Positions 12,001 through 20,905 of a DNA stretch of 64,000 nucleotides are shown here, piece after piece. Source of the stretch: Aselliscus stoliczkanus. Taxonomy: Eukaryota; Chordata; Mammalia; Chiroptera; Hipposideridae. The position numbers were made by a program, and so were the translations under genes. The notes under the pieces were generated by a model that saw nothing but the letters and a program-made list of their open reading frames with translations, searched no databases and was not told where the DNA came from. Each line of letters begins with the position of its first letter. Position 1 is the first letter of the stretch. The stretch covers positions 8,465,501-8,529,500 of the forward strand of contig CM066736.1 in the NCBI GenBank assembly GCA_033961575.1, given 5' to 3'.

Positions 12001-15000
12001 TGCAGCTGCTCTGCAAACCCCATTTCAAAGAGCCTGGGAGGGCGGAGGGCGGAGGGCGGAGGGCAGAGGGCGGAGGGCAGAGGGCAGAGGGCGGAGGGCA
12101 GGATGGGGTCAGGGAAGGGCTTCCATTCCAGCAGGTTCCAAACCTCGGTCATTCTCACCCCCGCCACACTTTCTCCCACGAGGGCTGGTGTTGGCCTCAC
12201 ATGTTTTTTTAACTCAGCTCACTTTTTCTCTATTTGATGACTTTACCCTAAGCAACAATGACCTTGAAATCTTGGGTTTGTTCTGTACTGTTTCCTACAA
12301 ATTCATGTCGAAAAAAATGGCAGCAGCCCCTGTTCTGTGCTAGGCACTGTTCTGAGTACTGGACGAATATCAGCTCCTGAGGCCTCACAAGTACCCTGTG
12401 AGGTTCGGGCCCTTTTATCCCCTCTCTGTAGTTGAGGCAGCAAGGCCCCTGGACCCTCAGTGACTCGACCGAGTTCACAGAGCTGGGATTTGATCCTGCC
12501 TGCACGCTCAACTTGTGCTACTTTTTCTGTCTTTGAAATCATGTATTTGTTGTTTTATTATTCTTTCCAATAGTCCAAAAAATAATATAAAGAAAACTTG
12601 GTCCAGGGAGCCGCCAGCTCAGAGGTACCTGTGGTGTGTGGCCTCTGGGGAAATGCTGCTTCGATCCTGGCCACACAGGCCTCCCCTGACAGAGCCCTGC
12701 CTCCCAGCCAGCCTCACCTCCCCCTGCCTTCCCTCGGGGACAACCTGTACACAGTGCACAGTGGGTTCTGCTGCCTTACCTGTCGGCCTCATCGAACACC
12801 ACGTACTCCACGCTCTGCAGCCTCAAGTTCATCTCCACAGCCACATGCATCAGGCGCCCAGGGGTAGCAATGATTCTGGAAGGGGGTGTGCCGGCCAGGT
12901 CACCCAGGGCCAGGGTCACCAGCAAAGCCCCTCTCTCACTCCCCAGCCACTGGCCATCTGGGAAGGGACCCCAGAGTAGTGTCCCCAGCCACACTCACAT
13001 GTCAGGGTTTTCATGCAGGGCCGAAAACTGGTCTTCCATTCTAGGGAGAAGGGGAGGCGTCAGCTTGATAGAGCAGGTCCCTGTCTATTCCCAGTCCTTC
13101 CCAAACCAAATGCCCAGGTGCGTCCCACTCCGACCCCAGGCTTGCAACTGGGGAAAGGCTATTGCTGAGATCCTAGGCAAAGGCAATGCCTTGCCTGACA
13201 AGAGACGTAAGTTCAAACATTCAAAAGGACCAATACAACAAACAAAAGTGTTTCCCACCCAAAATCCACCTCACTCCTGCTCTTCAAACTTGAACAAAGC
13301 TGCCTTTGACCCACAGCACCACCTACCAACTAACCCTGGAACTGCCAGCTGCACGGAGAATCCAGGTTTCCTGGATCGCTTTGTTCTTAAATTTTTTAAA
13401 CACATACATCCCTAACTCTGAAACACCCCTGGGACACCTGTAGGAGCCAGAATTCTGGGCCAGGCATTGCTGGGAGGCATTACTCACGATCACGAGCTAC
13501 AGAGACAATAAATTATAATGTAGGCAAAAAAGCTCTGGGCAGCAAAACACTGAGAATCGACAGCAACTGGTGACAGTGATCAAGACTAAGGAAGGGGTGC
13601 CTTGTAAGAGAGAAACTGCAATGGGGAGGGTGGCGGGCAGGAGACTGCGTTCTAATCTTAGCTGTACTACCAAACTACTGCATAGCTCTGGGTCCATCAC
13701 CTCCTCAGTGTGCCCACCTGTACAACAGGTGTGGTGCCTCCCACTTCAAGAAGGATGGTACCAGCACATCAGCAAAAACACATTTTGCAAATTTGAGCTA
13801 TTATGAACATGTTTCGATTTTTTTTTTATGCATTCTACTTTTAAACAGCCCACAATTAGATTATTAATGTATACACAACTAAGTTACCCCGTTTAGGCGA
13901 CCTGTGTGTCACCAGCTGTCTGTCAGGAGCATCAGAAACTCTGTCTGAGTGCAGTGGTTGTGTGGAAATTTCTTTTGGGATTTTACTGCATGTTTCCCCC
14001 GTTAGTTTTTTTTTTTGGAACGTGCCGAGAAGTTGCTATGGTTAATAAGCCACACAGGCTCTGTCAATCTGATACCCTGGAGGCACGTGCTTGCCAGAGG
14101 GTGATTAGCTCCCCAAGTCCAGGGAACTCTTACTTGTCCCCGCCCAGAATCAGGGCGGTCTTGAGGCCAGTGAACTTGCCCAGCTGTGGAGAGGGAGAGA
14201 GAGAGAGAGAGAGATTGAGAGAGGGTGACGGGGAGGTGACTCAGCCCATTCTGGCCGCCCCACTGGTCCCAGCTCAGCCCAGCCACCCGTCCCCCAGCCC
14301 CGACATACCTCCTTGGTGAACTTCATGGTCTGCAGGGCCAGCTCTCGAGTGGGTGAGAGAATGAGCGCTCGGGCCCCGGTCTGGGCGCTGCGGGTCTTGA
14401 GTTGTTCAAACATGGGGATGAGGAAGCAGGCTGTCTTGCCACTGCCCGTCCGGGCCATGGCCACCACGTCCTTGCCATCCAGGATCACTGGGATGGTCTG
14501 GAGAGGAAGGAGTGTGTGTGTGGGGAGTCAATGCCTGCACCCAAGCACTCACTCCAGTACTACAAGTCCCCAAGGAGTGGGCGAAATAGGAGATCTCAGT
14601 GAAGGGGAAGGGGCCTGTCACCCAGCCCTGATCCCATTCTTGCCAAAGCCTGTTTGCACACCTCTGGGGATGAGCAGCTCACTACCCCCAACTCTTCCCA
14701 CTGTTAGAACATCCTTCTGCAAGTTAAGCAGACTCCACCTCCCTGTCAGCTCGATGTCTGAGAACAACAGTCATGCGTGGTAACAGAGCATCCCCAAGCT
14801 GCCTATACAGAGCTGAGCAGTGGGCAGCCTCACTGGCAAAGAAGCCCAGGGTCGAGTCTCCACTCTGCTGAGCCCAACTTTCCCCACGTGAGAAAAGGCA
14901 AGCTGTGTCTGGCTTCAGAGTAAGAGGGGCGATAGATGTGATAGCCGGGACAAGGGCTGACTGTCAAGGGCCAAGTGGCTCCTCCTCTCCGCCCAAACCC

Positions 15001-18000
15001 ATCAGCCGTCCCTGCTGCGTACCTTCCTCTGGATGGGTGTCGGCACCTTATAGCCCTTCTTCATGATGCCTTTGAACACCGGGTAGCTCAAGCCTGGGAA
15101 AGACACGGCAGTGGCCAGGGGTCTGAGGAAGTCCCCGCAGCACTACACTCCAGAAAGCCACGCAGGATAAACGACTCTTACATTGTCAAACAAATAGCAA
15201 GACAAAAAAGAAAAGCCATAGAACAAAACTGACAAGACTGAGACTTAAGAAGACAATCTACCTATTGTGGCATATGAACCTTACGTGGAATCTGTTTGAA
15301 CACACTCTTAATGCAATCAGACAACTGGGTACGTAAACGCTGATGGGGTCTTGGACGGTACTGAGAACTCTGCGTGTTTCAGGTGTGTATGGTCCTGCCT
15401 CTCTTGGAAGAGGGAAGTGGTTGGGGATACAAGGAGTGGGTTCTGGGGCTCGCTTCAGACTCCTCTGGGATGATGGGGACAATTGGGTGGGGCGTGGCTA
15501 AAATGAGACCAACTTTAAAACCACTGAGGCTGGGGATGGGTAGGTAGAGACCCACTGCATTCTATTTTTTCATAGGTCCCTTTATAATTAAAAGAAGAGT
15601 ATTCCATGACAATGACAGGTGACAGGTGAGGGCATGGGTGTTGACAAATGAGGCAAAGGTACTATCGGGGAGGAGGTGGCCTTTGGAGACTGGATGTGAC
15701 CTGGGCTTGTGGAGATGGGAGGACAGCGGGAGGCCCTGGGACAGGAAAGCACCATGATTTTAGCTGCTTTCTGGTTAATTATCTTTATGTGATTCAGCAA
15801 GGCAAAACATAACCATACGTAGGTGTTTTTATTGGCTTTTTTCTTTGATTTTTGATGAATTTTAGCACATTTTTAATATAGTAACTGGCTGTCTAGATTC
15901 CTTTTGAGAGGTGACTATACATATTCTTCACTCAACTCTATGGGGTGCCTGTCTTTTCTTATTGATTTGTGAACGTTCTTTACATATTAGGGATATTTAC
16001 CCTTTGTATGTCCCATCCCATAGGTTGCAATATATTCCTGATAGAGCATTTACTTTAACTTAGTTTAATGTTTTTTGGCATACACATGTGAATTGAAAAA
16101 AGGGTCAAATTAAGCAATGCTTGGGTCACACTTAGAAAGGCCTTCTTTTCCTATTAGAAAAATATTCATCTTGATGTTTAAATCTTCGCTCCACATGTTG
16201 ACTTGTAAACAGCAGGAAAGAGAGTTCAGCTTTATTTCCATCTAGCCGGTGCCCCAATCCCACCCAGCTATTCCGTCTTTCCCTCTCTGCTCTGAAATGC
16301 CATCATCACGTGGTAACTCCCCGCATGTCTTTGTCTGTACCTGCACCAGCGTCACCCTCAGTCCTGCTCTAACTGCTTCCTCATTGTGTCAGGTCCGCTG
16401 TCCCCACAAGGAGGCCCTGACTGGCTTGGACACCGTACCTGCTGCCTTGGTCTACCCAACACCTACCACAGTGATCCTGATCGCCACTGCCACCCTCCCA
16501 AGTCCCCGGATGCCTGGCTCACCCACCCATGGACTGGAAGCCTCCTGATTTCTTCTTCTTCTTGTTCTGGGCTCGTACCATTTCCCGCGTGTCAGGCTCC
16601 ACGTCCGAGGTGCATTCTGAGGTGGGGAAGGTGGGCAGTGGTCTGCCGGGTCCCAGCTGCGGGGGAGGAACAGAGAGGTAGCATCATTCCAGGCACCACT
16701 AGACCTCTGGGGGCAGGGAGGGGGGCTGTCCTGTTCCCAGTCTGCCCCTATTCCAGCCCATAACTCACCTGCCAGGTCACATGACCTCACATTCTGAGAG
16801 CTAAAGGGCTCTCCTTTGACTGGGTCAGGACAGGACAAAGGGGCAGAGTGGGCTCTGCAGACAGACTGCCTGCGTTTCGACCCCAACTCTGTCACTTATC
16901 AGCTGGGAAACCTTACACAAGAGACTTCATCTCCCTGAGTCTGTGTTTCCACATCTGGGAAACAGGGATGACACAAGTATATGTGTCCCAGGATGTTGTG
17001 AAGACTAAACACGTAAGTGTGAAGTGTAGAATGGCACCCAGCATATCATAATCATCAGTCTAGCCTGTCATTCAAAGCCTTCAAAATTAAAAACTCTAGA
17101 GAGCCCATCAAAACATCTGCTATGTGTGGTACTAGATTTTTCCAAGCTGCTGTGTCCCCTTCTCCCCAATCCTCTTTCTGATTCATCACCCCTCCCTACC
17201 TCCAGTCTCTCTCATGCCTGCCTTTTCTCTGCCCATCCAGAACCCACTTGTCCTAGCACAGCTAGGTCCCACCCAGACGCCTCCTCTGACTACAGGGCTA
17301 TCCCTTTCCTCTCAGAAATAACTTGTATGTATGGAACACTAATTCATAATAATGGCTAGAACTTACATGGCACTTATTCTAAGCCAGATGCTGCTCTGGA
17401 TTAATCCTCACAACCACTCTGGGAAGTGAGAACTATTATTTTGTTCATTTTACAGAGAAGGAAACTGAGGCACAGAGAGGTGAAGTGACCTGTCCAAAGT
17501 CACATAGATAATAAGTGGAGGATCAGAGACTGTGCTCTTTGCATTATGTCCCTCTATGGTCCCCTACACCATCTAGGTCAAAGCTGCAGCCTGTCTATGA
17601 GCTAAGAATGGTTTTTACATTTTAAAAGACTGTAAGGGGCCGGCCGAGTGGCTCAGTTGGTTAAGAGCTTGCTCAAGAGTGCGAGCTGAGCTCTGAGCAA
17701 CAGCAGCGCGATATGCCCAGCCCAAGCTGAGCTGCCGTTAAGCTGCCAACAGGATGGCTCAGCTAAAAAGAAATAAATAAAAATAAAAGATTGTAAAAAA
17801 TCAAATAAAGAAGACACTGACCTTATACGGCCCTGCAAAGCCTAAAACATTTACCATCTGATCCTTTATAGGAAAAGCTTGCCAACCCCTGCTCTAGACA
17901 CCTGACAACAAAGTGCCTGAACACACCTGTGCCCCCCCAATAATTACTGAATGAGCAGCATATATAAATACTGTCATTTAATCCTTTCTACAGTCTGTGA

Positions 18001-19294
18001 GGCACATATAATCATCTGCATTCTACACAAGCGGCAACTTCTGCCTTCCGCAGATGTGGCTCAGAGAGGTTAAGCAACTTTCCCAATGTCCCACAGCCAG
18101 TACAGGGTTGGGCCAGGTTTGAACACAGGGCTGTGCCAGGACAAAGCCCTTGATCTGAACCACGTATGTATGTGGGCTCCTCTTCGGCACTTAGTACTCT
18201 TCCTTTCCTTTATCAGTTACTCCAAATTCAGAGCACCTACTCTGTACCAGGTACTGGCTCAGCTGGGGAACAGTGGGGTAAGGTCTGGTCCCTGCCTTGG
18301 GAGTGTAGAACCCTTTCTTCATATAAACACCCGCTTGTTCATCTACTTACCCAGAGCTACTGTGCCAGGCACTGGCTGGGCATAGGGCTGAGGGGAATAA
18401 GAGGCTACAGCAATTCTGCCTGCTTGGTGTTCACACACCAGCCCTCCTTCCTCATTTGCCTATAGTTGGCACTCAGTAGTGGAAATAGCACAGTCCCTGG
18501 AACCAGACAGTCCCGGGTTTGAATCCTGGCTCTCCCACTCCCAAGCTATGGAGTCTTGGTCAAGTTCCTGTACCCTTCTAGGCCTCAGTTTCCTCCTCTG
18601 GAAAATGGGATGACAATACTTAACTTACAATGTTGGTGTGAGGAATAAATGCTAAGGCTCCTAAATCTCTTACCATGGAGCTTGGCACACAGTAAACGGT
18701 CAACAAACCCAAGTTTAATTTAGTGCTATTACTTTCCCAGAGGTTTGGGCGAGTCATTGTCCCAAACCACGGGGTCCGGCTTCCCTTTAATTCAAGCTCT
18801 CCATAATGCCCTAAACTCCCAAGTCAGAGCTTCAAAACCCACAATTTTCATTGGACGACAGGGACCTAGGACCCGCCCCCTGAGTCAGAGCTGGCCAATG
18901 AGAGGCGCGTGACCACAAGCCGGCCGAGGAGGCCCCAGCCTCCGGGATCCCGGGCAGGACAGGCCCGAGACGCGCGCTCAGACCGGCGAGCCTGCCTCGC
19001 CTCCCGGCCGGCCGGCCTCTCCGCACCCTCGGCGGTGCCCACGCCCCCGCGAGGGGGACGGAGGCCGTGGGGCGCGGCACGGATCCCGGCCTCCCACGTG
19101 CGTCCCGGCCCCGCGCTCACCTTCTGGGCCCGGGCGTCATCTTCCGCCTGGATCTCAAACTCGCCGTCCTCCGAGTCGCTGCTGCGGGCCTGGGGGGCCG
19201 CGCCCCGGCGCTTCCGGCGCCCTTTTTTCTTCCTCCACTGGGCCATGGCGGGTCGGGACCGCGGTCCAGCCGCCGGAATGGAGCGCGCCGCCAT
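2833..19294 (-). CDS. DDX54: DDX54, DEAD-box ATP-dependent RNA helicase (whole coding span, 20 exons)
   Basis: Twenty exons join without frame break into 2,637 nt, or 878 aa; the human protein is about 881. DDX54 (DP97, yeast Dbp10 orthologue) is a nucleolar helicase of large-subunit ribosome biogenesis and also a nuclear-receptor corepressor. Visible motifs: Q motif GYKVPTPIQ (Q123), motif I ARTGSGKT (140-147), Ia PTREL (174-178), II DEAD (247-250), III SAT (278-280), [10 protein letters not shown] (395-403), [13 protein letters not shown] (424-434). The C-terminal region carries the DBP10CT-type segment (about 675-735) and a Lys/Arg-rich nucleolar-type tail ending KGKMRKRM. All catalytic motifs are intact. 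The start at Met1 follows the human MAA...AAGPRSR...MAQWRKKK layout. Divergent with RITA1, convergent with CFAP73. Borders come from splice consensus and frame, not from alignment. Confidence 0.96.
3184..3480 (+). repeat. MIR SINE (old mammalian)
   Basis: Contains the MIR core GGTTCAGATCCCAGCTGC, followed by GGGCAAGCCACTTAAC and TGTGCCTCAGTTTCCC. Sits in the last DDX54 intron. Confidence 0.8.
4030..4312 (+). repeat. Purine-rich low-complexity tract in last DDX54 intron
   Basis: Almost uninterrupted GA/GGA-type purine sequence with a short GT run near 4070 and G-runs near 4195-4208. On the transcribed DDX54 strand it reads as a long pyrimidine tract. No coding content. Confidence 0.75.
4995..5107 (-). 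CDS. DDX54: DDX54 exon 19
   Basis: Residues 764-802. Encodes [19 protein letters not shown] and a basic GKRGRGQG stretch. Acceptor CCCAG before CTATC; donor CCAAG/GTAGGA. The split Leu and Gly codons at its ends agree with the neighbouring exons. Confidence 0.95.
5262..5366 (-). CDS. DDX54: DDX54 exon 18
   Basis: Residues 729-764. Encodes [18 protein letters not shown] and a SSYKRDL end. Acceptor CCTGCAG; donor GACCT/GTATCC, a weaker but frame-consistent GT site. Confidence 0.94.
5913..6026 (-). CDS. DDX54: DDX54 exon 17 (DBP10CT region)
   Basis: Residues 691-729. Encodes [19 protein letters not shown] and [11 protein letters not shown], the conserved C-terminal segment shared with yeast Dbp10-type helicases. 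Donor AAGTG/GTGAGT, acceptor CCCACAG. Confidence 0.95.
6121..6275 (-). CDS. DDX54: DDX54 exon 16
   Basis: Residues 640-691. Encodes a basic [10 protein letters not shown] stretch and [16 protein letters not shown], the start of the DBP10CT-type region. The Gln/Arg run is coded by repeated CAG/CGG-like codons and is longer than the remembered human equivalent. Confidence 0.95.
7274..7471 (-). CDS. DDX54: DDX54 exon 15
   Basis: Residues 574-639. Encodes [32 protein letters not shown] and an acidic [12 protein letters not shown] tail. Somewhat shorter than human, which repeats the QQG motif here. Acceptor TTCACAG; donor GTGGAG/GTAGCG. Confidence 0.96.
7570..7745 (-). repeat. MIR SINE, antisense
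   Basis: Plus-strand AAGTGATCTGCTGAAGGTCA, then CAGCCGGGACGG and GGAACCAGCGCTCTTAACCA, read as a reverse-oriented MIR. Lies in a DDX54 intron. Confidence 0.65.
8111..8184 (-). CDS. DDX54: DDX54 exon 14
   Basis: Residues 549-573. Encodes [19 protein letters not shown] and YRSRA. Acceptor CCAACAG; donor GGGCG/GTGAGT. Confidence 0.95.
8261..8491 (-). CDS. DDX54: DDX54 exon 13
   Basis: Residues 472-549. Encodes [39 protein letters not shown] and [17 protein letters not shown]. Acceptor GGTGGCAG was chosen because it is the only AG restoring the frame left by exon 12. Very GC-rich. Confidence 0.95.
9010..9144 (-). CDS. DDX54: DDX54 exon 12 (helicase motif VI)
   Basis: Residues 427-472. Begins with the second half of motif VI ([10 protein letters not shown]) and continues [20 protein letters not shown]. 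The ATPase arginine-finger residues R428 and R431 are present. Confidence 0.96.
9592..9797 (+). mobile_element. Old non-autonomous hAT (MER-type) fragment
   Basis: Contains AATAAAGTTTTATTGGCACA, CTATGGCTGCTTTCATGCTA and CCTAAAATATTGACTCTCTG, the body of an ancient hAT-type MER element whose ends resemble GGCAAAC. Copies of the same family occur near 17820 and 30773. The exact subfamily name was not assigned. Confidence 0.65.
10338..10548 (-). CDS. DDX54: DDX54 exon 11 (helicase motif V)
   Basis: Residues 357-427. Encodes [20 protein letters not shown], motif [10 protein letters not shown] and the HRVG start of motif VI. Acceptor GAGCAG gives a Glu-Leu-Leu junction as in human; a CAG-earlier alternative would add one Gln. 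Confidence 0.95.
10655..10850 (+). repeat. MIR SINE
   Basis: AACTGCGTGACCTTGGTTTG, then CTAACCTCTCTGTGCCT and TCCTCATCTGTAGAG form a recognisable MIR. In the DDX54 intron between exons 10 and 11. Confidence 0.75.
11195..11365 (+). mobile_element. LINE-1 3'-end fragment (old)
   Basis: The tail CTAACTTTAGTATGCGTTTG followed by AAATAAAAAGTTTAA resembles ancient L1M 3' UTR ends. No ORF remains. Confidence 0.5.
11536..11667 (-). CDS. DDX54: DDX54 exon 10
   Basis: Residues 313-356, exactly 44 codons. Encodes [19 protein letters not shown] and [16 protein letters not shown], the start of RecA-like domain 2 (motif IV region FVATKHH). Confidence 0.96.
11747..11808 (-). CDS. DDX54: DDX54 exon 9
   Basis: Residues 292-312. 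Encodes [20 protein letters not shown]. Acceptor ACCGCAG; donor CAAG/GTGAGG. Confidence 0.95.
11912..12033 (-). CDS. DDX54: DDX54 exon 8 (motif III)
   Basis: Residues 252-292. Encodes [20 protein letters not shown], then SAT (motif III, 278-280) and LVEFARAG. Its acceptor is preceded directly by the 7-bp minisatellite at 12037-12099. Confidence 0.95.
12037..12099 (+). repeat. 7-bp minisatellite, 9 units, at DDX54 exon 8 acceptor
   Basis: Nine consecutive units of (G/A)GAGGGC, four GGAGGGC then a mix of AGAGGGC and GGAGGGC. On the DDX54 strand the unit is GCCCTCC/GCCCTCT and the array ends only a few bases before the exon 8 acceptor (AG at 12034-12035), so it supplies the pyrimidine tract. 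Confidence 0.9.
12320..12510 (-). repeat. MIR SINE, antisense
   Basis: Plus-strand TGCTAGGCACTGTTCTGAGT and GTTCACAGAGCTGGGATTTG are the reverse orientation of MIR. Confidence 0.65.
12780..12875 (-). CDS. DDX54: DDX54 exon 7 (DEAD box)
   Basis: Residues 219-251. Encodes [19 protein letters not shown] (motif Ib region TPGR) and VVFDEADR containing the Walker B DEAD (247-250). Confidence 0.96.
12999..13040 (-). CDS. DDX54: DDX54 exon 6
   Basis: Residues 205-219, only 42 nt. Encodes [14 protein letters not shown]. Acceptor CCCTAG; donor GACAT/GTGAGT. Too short for an independent call, but it bridges exons 5 and 7 in frame and matches human. Confidence 0.94.
14134..14183 (-). CDS. DDX54: DDX54 exon 5
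   Basis: Residues 189-205, 50 nt. Encodes [17 protein letters not shown]. Acceptor TCCACAG lies next to a (CT)n run on this strand. Confidence 0.95.
14189..14222 (+). repeat. (GA)n microsatellite beside DDX54 exon 5 acceptor
   Basis: GA dinucleotide run, interrupted by ATT. On the minus strand it reads (CT)n and ends a few bases before the exon 5 acceptor, so it forms the splicing pyrimidine tract. Confidence 0.85.
14309..14497 (-). CDS. DDX54: DDX54 exon 4 (Walker A)
   Basis: Residues 126-188, exactly 63 codons. Encodes [20 protein letters not shown], motif I ending GKT (K146 catalytic), [12 protein letters not shown] (motif Ia) and MKFTKE. Confidence 0.97.
15023..15093 (-). CDS. DDX54: DDX54 exon 3 (Q motif)
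   Basis: Residues 102-125. Encodes [20 protein letters not shown] then QRK. Q123 is the adenine-recognising glutamine and F108 the upstream aromatic residue. Acceptor TTCCCAG; donor AGGAAG/GTACGC. Confidence 0.96.
16527..16656 (-). CDS. DDX54: DDX54 exon 2
   Basis: Residues 59-102. Encodes [36 protein letters not shown] and FQSMG, close to the human N-terminal segment. Acceptor CCCGCAG; donor ATGG/GTGGGT. Confidence 0.95.
16840..17050 (+). repeat. MIR SINE
   Basis: GACTGCCTGCGTTTCGACCC, CACTTATCAGCTGGGAAACC and the 3' AATGGCACCCAGCA tail define a MIR in DDX54 intron 1. Confidence 0.75.
17340..17570 (-). repeat. MIR SINE, antisense
   Basis: Plus strand shows TTACAGAGAAGGAAACTGAG and GGTGAAGTGACCTGTCCAAA, reverse MIR. 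In DDX54 intron 1. Confidence 0.75.
17637..17792 (+). mobile_element. tRNA-headed SINE (D type)
   Basis: Begins GGGGCCGGCCGAGTGGCTCA, continues GTTGGTTAAGAGCTTGCTCA and ends GATGGCTCAGCTAAAAAG with an A-rich tail. Imperfect target-site duplication AAAAGACTGTAA / AAAAGATTGTAA flanks it. Related copies at 39019 and 58790. Confidence 0.8.
17985..18130 (-). repeat. MIR SINE, antisense
   Basis: Plus-strand CTCAGAGAGGTTAAGCAACT and CCCACAGCCAGTACAGGGTT are the reverse of the MIR core. Confidence 0.65.
18460..18720 (+). repeat. MIR SINE
   Basis: A long MIR: GGGTTTGAATCCTGGCTCTC, TAGGCCTCAGTTTCCTCCTC, AAAATGGGATGACAATAC and a 3' GGCACACAGTAAACGGTCAA tail. Confidence 0.85.
19121..19294 (-). CDS. DDX54: DDX54 exon 1 coding part
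   Basis: Residues 1-58. Encodes [31 protein letters not shown] and [17 protein letters not shown]; donor CAGAAG/GTGAGC. Met1 has a weak context (C at -3) while in-frame Met17 (19246) sits in GCCATGG, a strong one, so leaky scanning to Met17 is plausible. The human protein has the same two methionines. Confidence 0.93.
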
Positions 19295-19300
19295 GCGGGC

Positions 19301-19511
19301 CGCGGCGCTGGGCGACGGGAAGGGGCGGGGCCTGCGGGGACACGCCCACGGGGCCGCACCGGGAGGCGGGGCGCGGCGCTGGGCGACGGGAAGGGGCGGA
19401 GCCTGCGGGGACGCACCCACGGGGCCGCCCGGGAGGCGGGGCGCGGCGCTGGGCGACAGGAAGGGGCGGAGCCTGCGGGAAGACGCCCACGGCACCGCCC
19501 CGGGGGCGGGC
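19301..19511 (+). repeat. Three ~70-bp tandem GC-box units in the DDX54/RITA1 promoter
   Basis: Units start with CGCGGCGCTGGGCGAC at 19301, 19372 and 19442 (periods 71 and 70). Each contains a GC box, a GACACGCCCACGG-like CACCC element and, in the first two, GGGAGGCGGGGC. The first unit begins 7 bases upstream of the DDX54 start codon. Copies differ by a few substitutions. Confidence 0.88.
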
Positions 19512-19959
19512 GCCAGCTCGCACCCGGGGAGGCCGGGCACGGAGGCCCCTCCCCCCCCCTCCCGGGAGCTAATGGTTGCGGCCGCGTCGCCCCGCCCCTG
19601 GCTGGTTGCTGGTTGAGACGCGCGCGCGGAGCCCACGTCGCTAGGGCCTGGCTGCCCCCGGTGGGTCGGTCCACGCGGTTCCGGGGCGGCCTGAACGGTC
19701 CTGGGCTCCGGCATTGCGCGCTGCAGAGAAACTGGGATCATAGCTGCATCGCGGGTGCTCAAGCACCCCCACAGGGGGGCCCAGCCCTGGTGGGAGGGGG
19801 CGCTGGGGGTTACAGCTGAAGTCCGTGATCCAAGATGCGCGAGGAAATAGCTCAAGAATTCAGGGACGTCCGACATCCGCCCGGACATTGACTCGGGGAT
19901 TGGGGCCTGGAGGGTGGTGCAGGGTGGGGGAAGGGATCCCCCCATCGTCGAATGGTCGT

Positions 19960-20160
19960 GTGCACAAGCTCTGGATTCCTAGCAGGTTCAAATTCCACTT
20001 CTGGTTTCCTTTTGTAGGTGTGACCACATGTGACTTCACCTTTGGAAGCCTCAGTTTTGTCATCTGTAGAATGGACAATAAAGTTACTTCTCGGGACTGT
20101 TGAGAGGATTAAATGAGACAATGCTTCTAAAGCTCTTTGCACAAGGTCGGTGTGAGATCA
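19960..20160 (+). repeat. MIR SINE upstream of RITA1 coding exon
   Basis: CAAGCTCTGGATTCCTAGCA, CCTCAGTTTTGTCATCTGTA and GTTGAGAGGATTAAATGAGA mark a MIR between the promoter and the first RITA1 coding exon. Confidence 0.75.
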
Positions 20161-20570
20161 AAACTGATTATTATGACCTTCCCATAAATGTATACAGGAT
20201 GTAGGGACCTGCCCTGGCTCTCCCCTCCCACCATAGTTTGTTTTCTGGTTGGTGCCCAAATGGGCACAGGCCCAACCTTTCCTTTATCCCCCTAGCGTTC
20301 TATAAATATTGAGTACACGCTGTATGCTAGGAATGCATATTTATTAAACAATTGCCAGTAGGACTCCTCCCCCCCATCACTGTGACAACTAAAAAAAAGT
20401 CAAACAAATTACTGAAATGTCTCCTGGATTTGGCAGTTTCCCTTGGAGGAGGATTGCTTGAGGGAGAACCTGACCCTTTTGCCCTTGGAATGGGGACTTA
20501 AGAGACTGCCAATTCTTATCTGTTGGCACTGCTGATGACAGAGGGGTGGCACTCTGACTCCCTTCCACAG

Positions 20571-20905
20571 GGAGCCCTGGAGGCAGGACCCAGCAGGTAG
20601 AGCATGAAGGCCCCTGTGGAGCTGACCATTAGTGGGATGCAGACCCTCCACCATCAGCACCGCCGCCGGGGTGGCTGTCAGGTCAAGGCCAAGGCGTCAT
20701 ACGTGGATGAGACTTTGTTTGGCAGCCCTGCGGGCACCCGGCCCACACCACCAGACTTTGACCCACCCTGGGTAGAGAAGGCCAACAGAACCAAAGGAGT
20801 GGGCACAGAGTCTTCACGGGCCTTGGGGACCAACAGAAGCTATGAGATCACCTCCTCCAGGGGCAGTACCCCAACCCTTACACCAAGGAAGAAGAACAAA
20901 TACAG
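20571..20905 (+). CDS. RITA1: RITA1 first coding exon
   Basis: Probable exon begins at 20571 after acceptor CCTTCCACAG; coding starts at the ATG at 20604 (33 nt of 5' UTR in this exon) and runs to donor TACAG/GTAACA. Encodes residues 1-100 plus two bases of Arg101. Upstream non-coding exon(s) in the CpG island are expected but not located. Confidence 0.92.

Larger units (their letters stand above)
18860..19760. promoter_or_regulatory. CpG-island bidirectional promoter, DDX54 / RITA1
   Basis: A CpG-dense block covering DDX54 exon 1 and upstream sequence. DDX54 starts leftwards at 19294 and RITA1 coding begins rightwards at 20604. Human DDX54 and RITA1 are likewise head to head. GC boxes (GGGGCGGGGCC, GGGGCGGAGCC) recur in the tandem units at 19301-19511; CCAAT boxes lie at the left edge (TTTCATTGG near 18847, GGCCAATGAG near 18893). 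No TATA box was seen. Exact start sites cannot be read from sequence. Confidence 0.75.

Noticed and set aside
18866..19945. A 359-codon minus-strand frame through the first CpG island
   Set aside because: Only 19121-19294 is DDX54 coding exon 1. The rest is promoter tandem repeats and intron.
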